Below are positions 41,542 through 50,872 of a stretch of 64,000 nucleotides of DNA, piece by piece. The notes below the pieces were generated by a model. That model saw nothing but the letters and a program-made list of their open reading frames with translations. It ran no database searches and was not told the origin of the DNA. Numbering within the stretch: the first letter of the stretch is position 1; each line of letters begins with the position of its first letter. Source of the stretch: Hyaloraphidium curvatum (Eukaryota > Monoblepharomycota > Hyaloraphidiomycetes > Hyaloraphidiales > Hyaloraphidiaceae); NCBI GenBank assembly GCA_025558095.1, contig JAIVFI010000037.1:467648-531647 (forward strand). Direction: 5' to 3'. The translations under genes and the position numbers were made by a program.

Positions 41542-43467
41542 ATGCGTGGCGGCCTCACGCCGTACCACGCCAAGCACCTCCTCGCGTGCCTGCGCGACGA
41601 TGCGCGGCGTCTCAGCCCGGCCGTCGGACTTGTGGCGGCGTCGGCGGCGGCGCACGCGGGGAACCTGCTCCGGCTGGCAGAGTGCGATTCTGTCGGAGGA
41701 ACGCCCCGCGGGATCCGCGCCTCCGCCGCCCTCTCCGCCGAGCTGCTCTTCCGCGCCTCACGCCGCGACCCGATCGTCCCCACGCGGTCGGCTTCCCAGG
41801 CGGCGTTCCACCTGACGCCGCGGCGGTGGGGCGCACTCCTCGGCCTGGCCATCGCCGGCGCCACAAGGTCGCGTTTCGCGGAGGACCTCGGGAACCTGGG
41901 CATCGGAACAAACAGGGTCGACGGCGCGTGGACAGGCGTGTCGATGGCGCGGTACCTGAAATTGGCGGACCTGGCCGCGGCCGCGTGGCACGATGAAGGG
42001 GGCACGCTGGCGCCCCTCCTCGCCTCCCTCTGGGCGCGTTCTTCCTCGAAACGCGATCTCCTGGACTTTTTGCTCGCCGTGGACGCGTACTTCCCCGTGT
42101 TTGCCCCGGGTTGGGAGGGCCTGCGGCGGGGCGACCCTCAGACCGTGGACCGTTTCCTCGCCTCGGCCTTCAGCAAGGCCGAAGTTCTCGCCCTCGACCC
42201 CGCATCAATCGCCGCCTCCCTCCTCTCCTCCTCCAGCTCGCCCGCGGACCTCGAGACCGCCGAGCTCGTCTCGTGCTCTCTCTCGCAGACGCAGGCCTAC
42301 AAGCAGCCCGTCCCCGTGCTCCGGCACCCGTACCGCGGCGGCAAGGACGTCCCCGACTGCGTCGAGGTCGCGGTGCGGGAGTTTTTCGAGTTCGTGCTGT
42401 TCGACACCGAGGCGCAAAGGCTGGACGCGTCGCTTCTGCCGCCCACGACGCGGCCCGAGGTGCGCGCGTTCTTCTCCTCCCCTCCCGCGGGGGAGCTGCC
42501 CGCCGCCCGCGCGTGGTTCGAAATGCTGCAGGGCCTCGAAGCTTGCGACTACATCTCCTCGTCCCCGGCCGGCGCACCCTACGAGCTGCACCCCGACTCG
42601 CAGACCCTCGCGCGCGTCATCGGCTGGGCGCTCGGGGCACCGGGGTGGCGCTCCTGGACGCGCATGGCAGACGCCTCCGCCTTCTGGAACTCCCTTCACC
42701 CTTCCGCAAGCCTCTCGTGCACGGAACGGATCGACGCCGTTAAGTCGGTCCTGCACGAGGACACCAAGCGCCGCGAGCTCTCCCTCCTCTCCCGCCCCGG
42801 CGCCCCCGTCTCCCTGGAAATCGCGCTGCACGCCGCGCACCGGACCGCAACGTGCACCTACCGCCGGGTCGGCGCGCACGCGGCGGCGGCGGACCCGGGG
42901 GCCAGGGAGGGGTTGCTGCACGGGTGGGCGCGCGGGGAGCTCGCGCCGTGGGCTGACGTGCACGCGGCGCTCATCCTGGGCGATCGGATGCTGGAATCCC
43001 TTCGCAGAAGGGGGCGGGTGCCCGACCGCCTGGCCGCGCAGGCGCTGCTGGCGGCGCGGTGGGGACCCGACCGGCTCGCATGGCAGCCCCTGGAGCACGC
43101 GGCGCGGACGGCGGGGTTGCTGGACGCGGACGTGCATTCCGAGTGCCGCCGGGGTGCGGGCATGGTGGTCACCGGCGCGAGGGTGGCGGCGGATGTGGAG
43201 GAAAGGGGGTTGGGGAGGGCGCTGGCGGTGTTTGCGGGGAGCGAGGCGGGGGAGGAGGACGCGGACATCGGGGGGGCGTACCTGGACCACGCGGCGGTCG
43301 GCGCGGCGGTGAAGCCGCTGCTGGAAGGGGGGTGGGAGCCGCCCGACACGGAGCTTTGGCGTGGCGCAAAGGGGGCGCTAGGGATCGCAGGTGGGGGCAC
43401 CATGCCGCGGGCGCTCTGGAACAGGGCGCGGTGCGCTTGGCTCGCCCGGAGCAGGTCTTCCCTCTGA
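41542..43467 (+). CDS. Unknown protein with DCVE...FFEF...FD motif
   Basis: Single exon, about 641 residues, mostly alpha-helical in appearance and without membrane helices or signal peptide. The most conserved-looking part is in the middle: LRHPYRGGKDVPDCVEVAVR, directly followed by EFFEFVLFDTEAQRLDASLLP, and later AWFEMLQGLEACDY and PYELHPDSQTLARVIGWAL. This D-C-x-E-x-x-x-R-x-F arrangement followed by a W...L..L..Y and YEL.P block occurs in poorly characterised proteins of amoebae and intracellular bacteria (recollection, not verified). No function is offered. Codon use and length are consistent with a real gene. Confidence 0.6.
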   Translation: MRGGLTPYHAKHLLACLRDDARRLSPAVGLVAASAAAHAGNLLRLAECDSVGGTPRGIRASAALSAELLFRASRRDPIVPTRSASQAAFHLTPRRWGALLGLAIAGATRSRFAEDLGNLGIGTNRVDGAWTGVSMARYLKLADLAAAAWHDEGGTLAPLLASLWARSSSKRDLLDFLLAVDAYFPVFAPGWEGLRRGDPQTVDRFLASAFSKAEVLALDPASIAASLLSSSSSPADLETAELVSCSLSQTQAYKQPVPVLRHPYRGGKDVPDCVEVAVREFFEFVLFDTEAQRLDASLLPPTTRPEVRAFFSSPPAGELPAARAWFEMLQGLEACDYISSSPAGAPYELHPDSQTLARVIGWALGAPGWRSWTRMADASAFWNSLHPSASLSCTERIDAVKSVLHEDTKRRELSLLSRPGAPVSLEIALHAAHRTATCTYRRVGAHAAAADPGAREGLLHGWARGELAPWADVHAALILGDRMLESLRRRGRVPDRLAAQALLAARWGPDRLAWQPLEHAARTAGLLDADVHSECRRGAGMVVTGARVAADVEERGLGRALAVFAGSEAGEEDADIGGAYLDHAAVGAAVKPLLEGGWEPPDTELWRGAKGALGIAGGGTMPRALWNRARCAWLARSRSSL

Positions 43468-43562
43468 GCGCCCATGTACAAGGTCCCAAACTATGCTCCG
43501 TCGGCTTTTATGCACACCGACACCGAGCACCGTGCCGTGCGGCGGCGATCGTTCTCTCGCGT

Positions 43563-44036
43563 CTAATGGCTCTCTCCCGATTCCCACGCCGCAGGACCAG
43601 CTTCCCTGCACGCCCCGATTGCGACGAGGTCCGACGTCCGGGCATCCGGGGTTGTAGCGGTCCGAGGGGGGTGCGACGCGCTGCGGTGTCTCCGCGACGG
43701 TTTTGCGCGGCCGAGGAGCATCTCTGCGCCGTCCGGTGCCGGGTCGGGCACCGGTGGCGAGCCCGGGCGCGGGCGGCCGCCACCGCGCCCAGAGTATTCC
43801 TCGGGCGAGTACGTGAAGTACACCTCGACGAGCGGGTGGAACCGCACTGCTTTGCGGAACGCCGAGGAGGAGGAGGAGGAGGAGGAAGCGGGGCCGCTGG
43901 CCGCCGACGAGTCCGACGGGCTGCGGGGCACCCCCGCCGCGGCCTCGAGCAGGCACGCGAAACAGGTCCCTTCGCTCATCGTGGAATGCGCGCACGGGCC
44001 GGGTTCCGGCGGCGCGCGAGAAGTGGCGGAAATCAT
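43563..44036 (-). CDS. Small VRF-motif protein, copy 1
   Basis: Single exon, 157 residues. Starts MISATSRAPPEPGPCAHSTM and has a Cys/His knuckle (CAHSTMSEGTCFACLLE), a Ser-run linker and the motif RKAVRFHPLVEVYFTYSPEE followed by YSGRGGG. The (K/R)xVRF...V.VY.TYS..EY pattern is common in small fungal proteins and contains a PP1-type RVxF docking sequence. The C-terminal half is basic and unlike copy 2, so an unrecognised intron may exist. Paralogue of the gene at 44633-45007. Confidence 0.55.
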   Translation of the reverse strand: MISATSRAPPEPGPCAHSTMSEGTCFACLLEAAAGVPRSPSDSSAASGPASSSSSSSSAFRKAVRFHPLVEVYFTYSPEEYSGRGGGRPRPGSPPVPDPAPDGAEMLLGRAKPSRRHRSASHPPRTATTPDARTSDLVAIGACREAGPAAWESGESH

Positions 44037-44632
44037 CGCTGTTCGGTTTCAGGGCGCGTCGGAGGTCGGTGGCCGAACGGGAATAGGCGAAACGTCGATC
44101 GGGGTCCGCGGGGACGTTCTGGGCGTTCCGTCATCACGGCCGGACCCTTCGGGACCCACCTTCGGCGTGTACGGGCGGGGCCAGTCTTCCCCCCCGACGC
44201 AAAACCAGGTCATCGGAGTCATCCGATGCAGCTTGCAGCCCGGCGCGATGCAGGTTGGGGCATCACGGTCGCCCCGACAGGCGTACCCCGGCCGCATGGG
44301 ACGCGGTGGGACGCCGGGGCCCGAAACCCAAACCCAAAACGTCGGGACCTCGACCTCGCCACCACGACCTGGCCACCGGAACCGGAGCTTTGGTGCCGTG
44401 CAGAGCCGGCGACACGGATGACCATGGATTGAATCTAGAACTGTCCTACACACAACACGCCCCCCCGACGCGCCCCAAAGTGCCCCCCCTTCTCCGACCG
44501 TGCAGCAACAACAGCCCCCACCCGGGGCCTAGCAATCGCTTCCTCCGACCGAGTTCGAGCGCAATGACAGGCTCCCCGACAGAGTGTTCCCTAGAGCAAC
44601 GCTCGTGGGGTCCATGGTCCGGCGTCGCGGCG
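44037..44632. other. 0.6-kb spacer between the VRF paralogues
   Basis: Lower GC with no supported gene; serves as the promoter of copy 1. Confidence 0.4.
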
Positions 44633-45007
44633 TCATGCGAGGACCACATCTACGACCGGCACCCCCGGCCCGCCAAACAGAACGAACCCCCCTGCGCCGT
44701 CTGCCATCCACGCCGAAGGGAGGTCCCAGTGGGCCACATGGGGCTGTTCCGTCCGGGGAGGCCGCGGCGAGGAGCGGCGGTCGGCGTACTCGTCCGCGGA
44801 GTAGGTGGGGTAAACCTCGACCTCGGGCGAGAAGCGCACCGACTTGCGGGTGCCGCTCGAGGCGTCCGATGCGGAGCGGCGGCGCGGCGCGGGGTCCGCG
44901 GGCGTGGGCGCGGGCGCGGGCGCAGCGCCGAGTTCGAGGAGGCACGGGAAGCAGGCGCCGTCCTCGACCGGCGAGTGCGGGCACGGCGGGGTGGGCATGG
45001 AGTCCAT
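44633..45007 (-). CDS. Small VRF-motif protein, copy 2
   Basis: Single exon, 124 residues from ATG 45007. MDSMPTPPCPHSPVEDGACF continues the knuckle seen in copy 1 (CPHSPVEDGACFPCLLE). Then come an Ala/Pro linker and the motif RKSVRFSPEVEVYPTYSADE, followed by YADRRSSP. The C-terminus has HWDLPSAWMADGAGGFVLFG. The two genes are a tandem duplication in the same orientation. Possible PP1 regulatory or docking proteins (inference from the VxF motif only). Confidence 0.6.
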   Translation of the reverse strand: MDSMPTPPCPHSPVEDGACFPCLLELGAAPAPAPTPADPAPRRRSASDASSGTRKSVRFSPEVEVYPTYSADEYADRRSSPRPPRTEQPHVAHWDLPSAWMADGAGGFVLFGGPGVPVVDVVLA

Positions 45008-45561
45008 TGCAGGTCCGGTGTTCCGGCAAGCTGTTGGTTCCGAGATTTGGTCGGCGGGCTCGCGGAGCCGCGGAACGGAGCAGTCCGTCCGTTCTCCGCC
45101 GGCCAGGTTCGGGTTGCGGGTCCAGGCCCTAGATTCCCGCCACACGCCGACGCTCCGCCATCCCGCCGGAGCACATCACGCAACATACGGCACCAAATTC
45201 ATCAAACGATCGCCCCGACTTGGTTTTCGGGGCGGTCGGTGCCGCTCAGGCGCGGCGTCGTGCGACAGCGGCGGCGCAGAGGGCGTCCCAAGCGGCCGGC
45301 GGACAAGGCCGGCGGACGAACCACGGCCGGATCGATCCGGGAGGTTCCCGACCGGAAACCAGCTCACAGCACAGCGTCGGACCCTGGGATGAGATCGAAC
45401 AGGTTGCAGGGCCCGCGAGACGACGCGGTGATGGGCACGGCGTTGTGCTTCCGGGCCTCTTCGCGGCGGATATGACCGAGTTGATTGGCGAGGGCTTAAC
45501 CTCCGGTGTGGTCGCAAGTGCAATATGGTATCCAAACAAATTGACAAAAGTACAAAAGGTA
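45008..45561. other. 0.55-kb intergenic region
   Basis: No gene recognised; promoter of VRF copy 2 and 3' region of the transcription factor gene. Confidence 0.4.
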
Positions 45562-47617
45562 TCATCCTCGTGCCCCATTTCTCGCCCCTTCCTGGCCCTC
45601 GGCGATCCCGGTTACCCCGATCTCCTGTCCCGGCCCCGCCCGCCTCGCCCCACCCGAGAGCAGCACGTCCTGGAAGTACCTCGCCCCGTGGCCGTCCTCC
45701 GCCGGCGCGTCCTCGAGCAGCACCGAATCCCCCTCCTCGAGCTCCTCCAGACCGCCGAGGTCCGCGCGCCCCGGCCGGATGCCGGCGGCGGCCATCTCGG
45801 CGCCGAACGCCCGCGCGACCTTTCGCGCTGCGAAATTCCGGAGGGATCAGACCGGCGAGCGGCACATCGGGCGCCCGTGCACCCACGCGAAAGCCCGTAT
45901 ATCCTCCCCAGCCGGTCCAGCGCGTGCCCCATCACCCGCACGCCCCACTCCAACTCTCCCCTCCTCTTGCCCCCTTCGCCCTCCCCCTCCTTCGGCCTGC
46001 CCTCTGCCCGCAGCTCCTCCAGCATAATCTTCCCCACGACGAAGCACGGGGCCATCAGGAGGTGGTGCCCCCATTCCACCTGCGGGTCCGCGGCACGAGG
46101 CCGGCCAGCAGCCGCGCGTGGCGAAGACATCGCGCGGCTGCGGCCGATCGGAACCCGCCGTCACGGAGCACCTCGATCGGGTGGGTGAACCCGAACAGGA
46201 CCAGCTGCAGCGCCGCGAGCGCGTGCGCCCGCGAGGGAAAGTACCGATGCGAGAGCGCCAGCAACGCGCCGGGGTCCCCCGCGGCGAGCGGGATCCCGAT
46301 CTCCGGGGGCAACGCGGCCATCGCGCCGTCCGCCGCAGCGGCGTACTGCGCCACCGCATGCTGCTGCTTGGCCGAGAGGTGCAGGCCGCCCTCCATGCCG
46401 CGGGCGACGGCGATCCGCACGTGGCGGAGGTAGTGCGCGAGGAGAAAGGCGGAGAGGTGGGAGCAGCCCGTGCCGGCGATCCCCGCGGCGAGGGTGCGCA
46501 CGGTGCCGGCGATGCCGGGCCAGTCGGAGGCGCCGAAGGGCACGCTGGGCTCGCCGTCGGCGTCCACCCGCGAGCGTTGCACGAGGTAGGCGGAGGCGAC
46601 ATCGGGGTCGTCGAAGATCGAGTCGTGGCAGGGGAGGGGGTATACGTTGCGGTGGAAGTAATGTCCAAAAGTCGGCCGTTTCGCGTGGTAGGCTGCGCCG
46701 AGGTCGAACGCGGCGACGAGGGCGCGGAGCCGGCACACCATCTCGCGGCGCACCCAGGAATCCGCGTCGTCCGGGAACACGGGCGGCAGCGACGCGTAGA
46801 GCTCGTCACACAGGATCGCGCACCGCCTCAGGAGGGGAAGCATCCTCCCCGGCACCCCGGCGACGAACAGCGCCTCGAGGATCAGCGCCGACGCCTGCGC
46901 GGCCTCGAGATCCGGCGCGCCCTGCGCGATGAGCAGGTCGCGGGCACGGTTGGTGCAGAACCTCGCGTAGGCGAACCGGTCCGGCTCGGGGATGTCGTGC
47001 AGGTAGATGGTCCCGACGGCGGCGGCGGCGTAGACGAGCGCGAGGGGCCGGCGGCCGCCGTACACGGGGTGGCCGACGCGGAAGGCGCGCTGGAACGTCG
47101 GCTGGTGCACGACTGGGATCAGCGGGTGGAAGCGCGAGAAGAAGCACGAGATGGCGGGGAAGAGCAGGTCGGCGGCCGGGACGGGGCCGACCTCGGCGAG
47201 GGGATATGGCGGCGGCTCGAACAGCGCGCCGTCGGAGAGGTCCGACAGGTCACGGGCCCACTGCGTCCAGTGCAGCCCGAAGCCCGCGGGCAGTGTCTCG
47301 GTGCCCAATAAATCGAGCAGCGGGTGCCGCTTCCGCAGGCCGGCGACCGTGCCCGGCTCCGACTTGGGCGAGTTTGTCGCGGTGTCGTCGTCGGATTCCT
47401 CGCGCGAGGCGTGGCGCCGGGCCGCGGCGGCGGGGGGCAGCGAGCCCGTCCGCCACAGCGGAGCCTCGGCCGGGCGTGGCGGCGCCGGCGGGGCGGCACT
47501 CTCGCCATCCCCGCGATCAGCAGCCACCCGCCCGGTCAGCTGCAGGGCCGCGGCCGCCCGCACGAGGGCGCCCCAGTCGGCCCCCTCCGATCCCTCGTCG
47601 TCCCCTGCCGGCCCCAT
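45562..47617 (-). CDS. Fungal-specific transcription factor (Fungal_trans domain)
   Basis: Exons 46172-47617, 45887-46079 and 45562-45827 (donors GTGCTC and GTGGGT; phases 0 and 1) encode about 634 residues. The middle homology region is recognisable: LLFPAISCFFSRFHPLIPVV, then HQPTFQRAFR, ALVYAAAAVGTIYLHD, FCTNRARDLLI and QASALILEALFVAGVPG. A short exon HPIE|VEWGHHLLMAPCFVVGKIM is joined cleanly, and the end is acidic (GGLEELEEGDSVLLEDAP). No Zn2Cys6 cluster is visible in this frame; either it lies on an unseen upstream exon (the frame is open above 47617) or it is missing. It faces the 2OG oxygenase gene across a 0.7-kb divergent promoter. Confidence 0.8.
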
Positions 47618-48313
47618 CGGGCCCCTCGCAGCACACGGCCTCAGGCTCAGCGTCGACACCGCCGACGTCCCATTGCCCGGGGAAGGCGGGGCAGCTGGGT
47701 CCCGCCGGGTTCAGGGCTCCGCCGAATGGGGGTATGGCGGCCGGGCGGGGTCGCCGATCGCGATGACGGAACTGGGGATAGGGGATCGGAACTGCAGGGG
47801 CATGCGCATCCTGCTGCGGACACTATGGGCGGAAATCGTCGGCAGCAATGCGCCTCTGCGACATCCGCGGCATGGGAGGCGTCCTCGCGTCCCCGTGGCC
47901 CTGTCCGACTCCCACGGTCACGTCGCACACGCCCGAGGATGGGAAAGCAGCACAGAGGCGCGCGCTAGAGAGCGTCCCTAGCATCTGGCATCGGCTGAGC
48001 ATGGATGCTCCGGGCATCCCCGAGGCCTCCGCCCCGACACCGTCTCCCACGATGCCCCCCGGCCGGCGCGGCCGCCGCCCACCACCGCGAGTGCCGAGTG
48101 GCCGCCATCCCGGCCGCGCAATCTGCTGTGTGCAGAGAGCTATTCCCGTGCTTTGCTGTGCCGATCATGCACCTTCGGAGTGTCCGCCATGCCGCCATAA
48201 ACGAGCGGCCGACGGGTGCCTCTCGCGCCATCGCACTACAACACCGCCGCGACCGCTCCGCCGTCCGCCTTCCTGCTACCGCCCCCTAAACCCCCGCGAC
48301 CGCGTAACGTTCC
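47618..48313. other. Divergent promoter, regulator / 2OG oxygenase
   Basis: About 0.7 kb between divergent start codons. Possibly contains a 5' exon of the regulator encoding a DNA-binding domain; none was recognised. Confidence 0.4.
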
Positions 48314-49800
48314 ATGTCCGTCTCGCCCGCGACCGCGTCGGCGCCTCCGCCGCCCGCGGCGAACCGGTTCGTCGACGCCGACGGCCTCGAGTGGGCCCCG
48401 GTCCCGGTGATCGACCTCTCGCGCGTGACGGCGGGCGCGGCGTCCCCGGCGGAGGAGCGCGCGATCTCGAAGCAGCTCGTGGACGCGGCACGGACCGAGG
48501 GGTTCTTTGTGGTGACGGGCCACGGGGTGCCGCGGGAGGAGGTGCGGGAGATGTACCGGCTCGTGGGTGGCGGCCGTTTGGTGGCCCGATGGCGGCCTTG
48601 CCTTACCTCGCTCCCTCCTCTTCATCGCGCTCGCCGCTCCAGAACGAGGAATGGGCCGCCATGCCGAGGGGTATGCCGTGTCCCGCGGCTCCCTCGTCCG
48701 GCCGACGTCCCGATCGCGCCCCGCCCCTTCCCCCGCAGACGAGAAGCTCAGGTTCAAGGCCAACCCCGCCGAAAACTACTGGGGCTACGTTCCCAACGGG
48801 ATGAAGCAGGGCTGGCGCGGCCGCAGCGAGATGTACAACTGGCCGCCCTTCTCCGCCGCGCACGCCGGCGACGCGCACCTCTGGAAGGACAGGGCGGACA
48901 GGGCACGGTTTTTGGAGGGATTCTCGAGGAGGGCACACGAGCTGGGGAACAGGATCCTGGAGCTCGTGGCGCTGGAGCTCGAGATTCCCGAGGCGGAAGG
49001 GGGAGGAGGTGGTTCAGGGAGAGGCACCGCTACGACAGGGCGAACCGCTGCATGATGCGGCTCATGTGGGTCCCTGCGCGGTGTCTAAACGGACGCCTTC
49101 GGACCGCCCATCCTCGGCCCCTTCGCGGCACGGCAGGCGCTACCACAAGCTCAAGGACTACGGCGACGAGATCCCCGGCCACACCGACTTCAACAGCCTC
49201 ACCATGCTCTTTTCGCCGAGCATCGCCGCGCTGCAGGTGCTCTGCCGGGACAACCGGTGGCGCTTCGTCAAGCCGCTCGAGGACGCGGTGATCTGCAACC
49301 GAGTGGGTCGCGCGGGCATCCCGCGCACGGCACGGGGGGCTGACGCCCGACGTCCCCGCAGCACGCTGCAGTTCTGGACAGACGGCTACCTCAAGTCGAC
49401 GCAGCACCGCGTGGTCAGCGCGCGCTTCGAGCACGAGCGGGACATCGAGCGGCCCAACGTCATCGTGGGTCGCTGCCAGGCGGCTCCCTCGACTACAGTT
49501 GCTGATCCCTCCGCGACGCATAGTACTTCCTCTACGCCAACGACGACGTCCCGCTCCTCCCCCTCCCGAGCCCTTACGTCCCCAAGAAGCCCCCGAAGGA
49601 GGGCAAGGTACTCACTGCCGGTACGTCTCTTCCCCCTCCCCGGCCGCGCTCGCGCTGACGCCGCCCGCGAAGGGGAATGGGACCGCCTCCGCGTCGCGCA
49701 CAGCTTCAGCCAGACGGCGACGGACCACGGGGCCAGCCCGTTCCAGGACGCGATCGACGGGGCGGCGGGGCAGAGCGGGAGGGTGAGGGCGGCGCTGTGA
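48314..49800 (+). CDS. 2-oxoglutarate/Fe(II) dioxygenase (isopenicillin-N-synthase-like)
   Basis: Exons 48314-48566, 48739-49065, 49137-49302, 49372-49464, 49524-49620 and 49673-49800; the junctions fit in phase except for one break inside exon 2. DIOX_N part: VPVIDLSRVT and EGFFVVTGHGVPREEV. Then EKLRFKANPAENYWGYVPNG. Catalytic part: iron ligands in IPGHTDFNSLTMLF (His, Asp) and YLKSTQHRVVSARF (distal His), then YFLYANDDVPLLPLP. Around 49000-49015 the frame must change from ELEIPEAEGG to FRERHRYDRANRCMMRLM, with no intron that fits, so a one-base indel or a decayed gene is possible. Such enzymes hydroxylate or cyclise small molecules; substrate unknown. Confidence 0.7.
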
Positions 49801-49939
49801 GGCGCGCTCGGCGCAGGTCAAGATGGGCGGTGTAGTCGCATCGTTCGAAAGATGTTTCCTAGAAGATCAATCTGGATGTTCAGGATCGTGTCTTGGAAGA
49901 GCTGCGCCAGTCCCGGCTTCCCCGTCCCGAAGAGTCCGA

Positions 49940-50710
49940 TCACACACCGCTCGCATCCCTTCCGCCCCGCATGTGCGTCAGGCAGTAAGCAACATCGTCG
50001 CCAGCGTGCACCAGCTGGCTCCTGATCACGCTCCCCGCGCAGCCCCCGGCCGCGCAGCGTCGCACCCGGAGCCCGATCATCCCCGGCAGCCTGTACGGCC
50101 CGCAGGAGCGGCTCCGCCGGCCGGGGTATCCGAAGGTGGCGGTCTTTCCGCAGCCGTCATGCTCGCACCCGGGGCGCCTGTACTTGCGGCGGGATGCCCG
50201 CACCACGATCTGGACTTTGCGGGTCGGGGCGTCCTCGTCCTCGGGGAGCGACCTGCGTTTCTCCGAGGGTGCGGGACGACGTGCCGGACGCGGTCGAAGC
50301 TTGCGCGACGATGGGTCGGCGGTGGAGCGCTCGCGCGATGTCGTCGGCGACTGGAGCTCGGCTGCACCGGCAGAGGAGCTGGTGTGCGCGGGGCCGGGCC
50401 CATCCGAAATCGCGGACATAGTTTCGCGTCCTGCAGATAGGCACTTTGACACCGCCGGCTCGGAGTCCGGAAGAGGGCCGTCGTGCAGCTGGAGCTCTTC
50501 CCGGTGGTCGACAGGCGGCGGCAGCAGATAGGGGGCGTGTCGGACCAGGAGCTCGTCCGCAAGCCGCAGCACGTCCTCGATCTCCGAGTGCAGAAGTTCG
50601 TGGGGGCCAGTGATCGTATCGGTACTTGCCCTGGACCCCATTGTGGATCCGGCGGAGTGATGTTGCGACTGGTGACTGGGCGGTAGACTGAACGCCACGT
50701 GTCGATCCAT
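49940..50710 (-). CDS. EsV-1-7 domain protein, copy 1
   Basis: Single exon, 256 residues. N-terminal helix EIEDVLRLADELLVRHAPYL, disordered basic middle, and C-terminal Cys/His repeats: CEHDGCGKTATFGYPGRRSR, S, C, then GPYRLPGMIGLRVRRCAAGG, then C...VIRSQLVHAGDDVAYCLTHM. The C-x4-C-x15/16-C-x2-H-x12 spacing is that of the EsV-1-7 domain (named from Ectocarpus virus EsV-1 and brown-algal IMM). The first repeat has Tyr in place of the fourth ligand His. Tandem paralogue of the gene at 50873-52045, with the same N-terminal helix and the same ending. Confidence 0.65.
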   Translation of the reverse strand: MDRHVAFSLPPSHQSQHHSAGSTMGSRASTDTITGPHELLHSEIEDVLRLADELLVRHAPYLLPPPVDHREELQLHDGPLPDSEPAVSKCLSAGRETMSAISDGPGPAHTSSSAGAAELQSPTTSRERSTADPSSRKLRPRPARRPAPSEKRRSLPEDEDAPTRKVQIVVRASRRKYRRPGCEHDGCGKTATFGYPGRRSRSCGPYRLPGMIGLRVRRCAAGGCAGSVIRSQLVHAGDDVAYCLTHMRGGRDASGV

Positions 50711-50872
50711 TCACTTCCCCGCTTGCGCGACGATGGAACGAACATCCCCGCTTAAGCGGCGATCGGAAGGACATGTCGCCTGCCGCAATCTACTGATGTA
50801 GTTGATACTACCCGACCGAGAATCCAAGAAGCAAAACGTCTCCTCCTCCTACCCTCCGGCGATCCCGATCGA

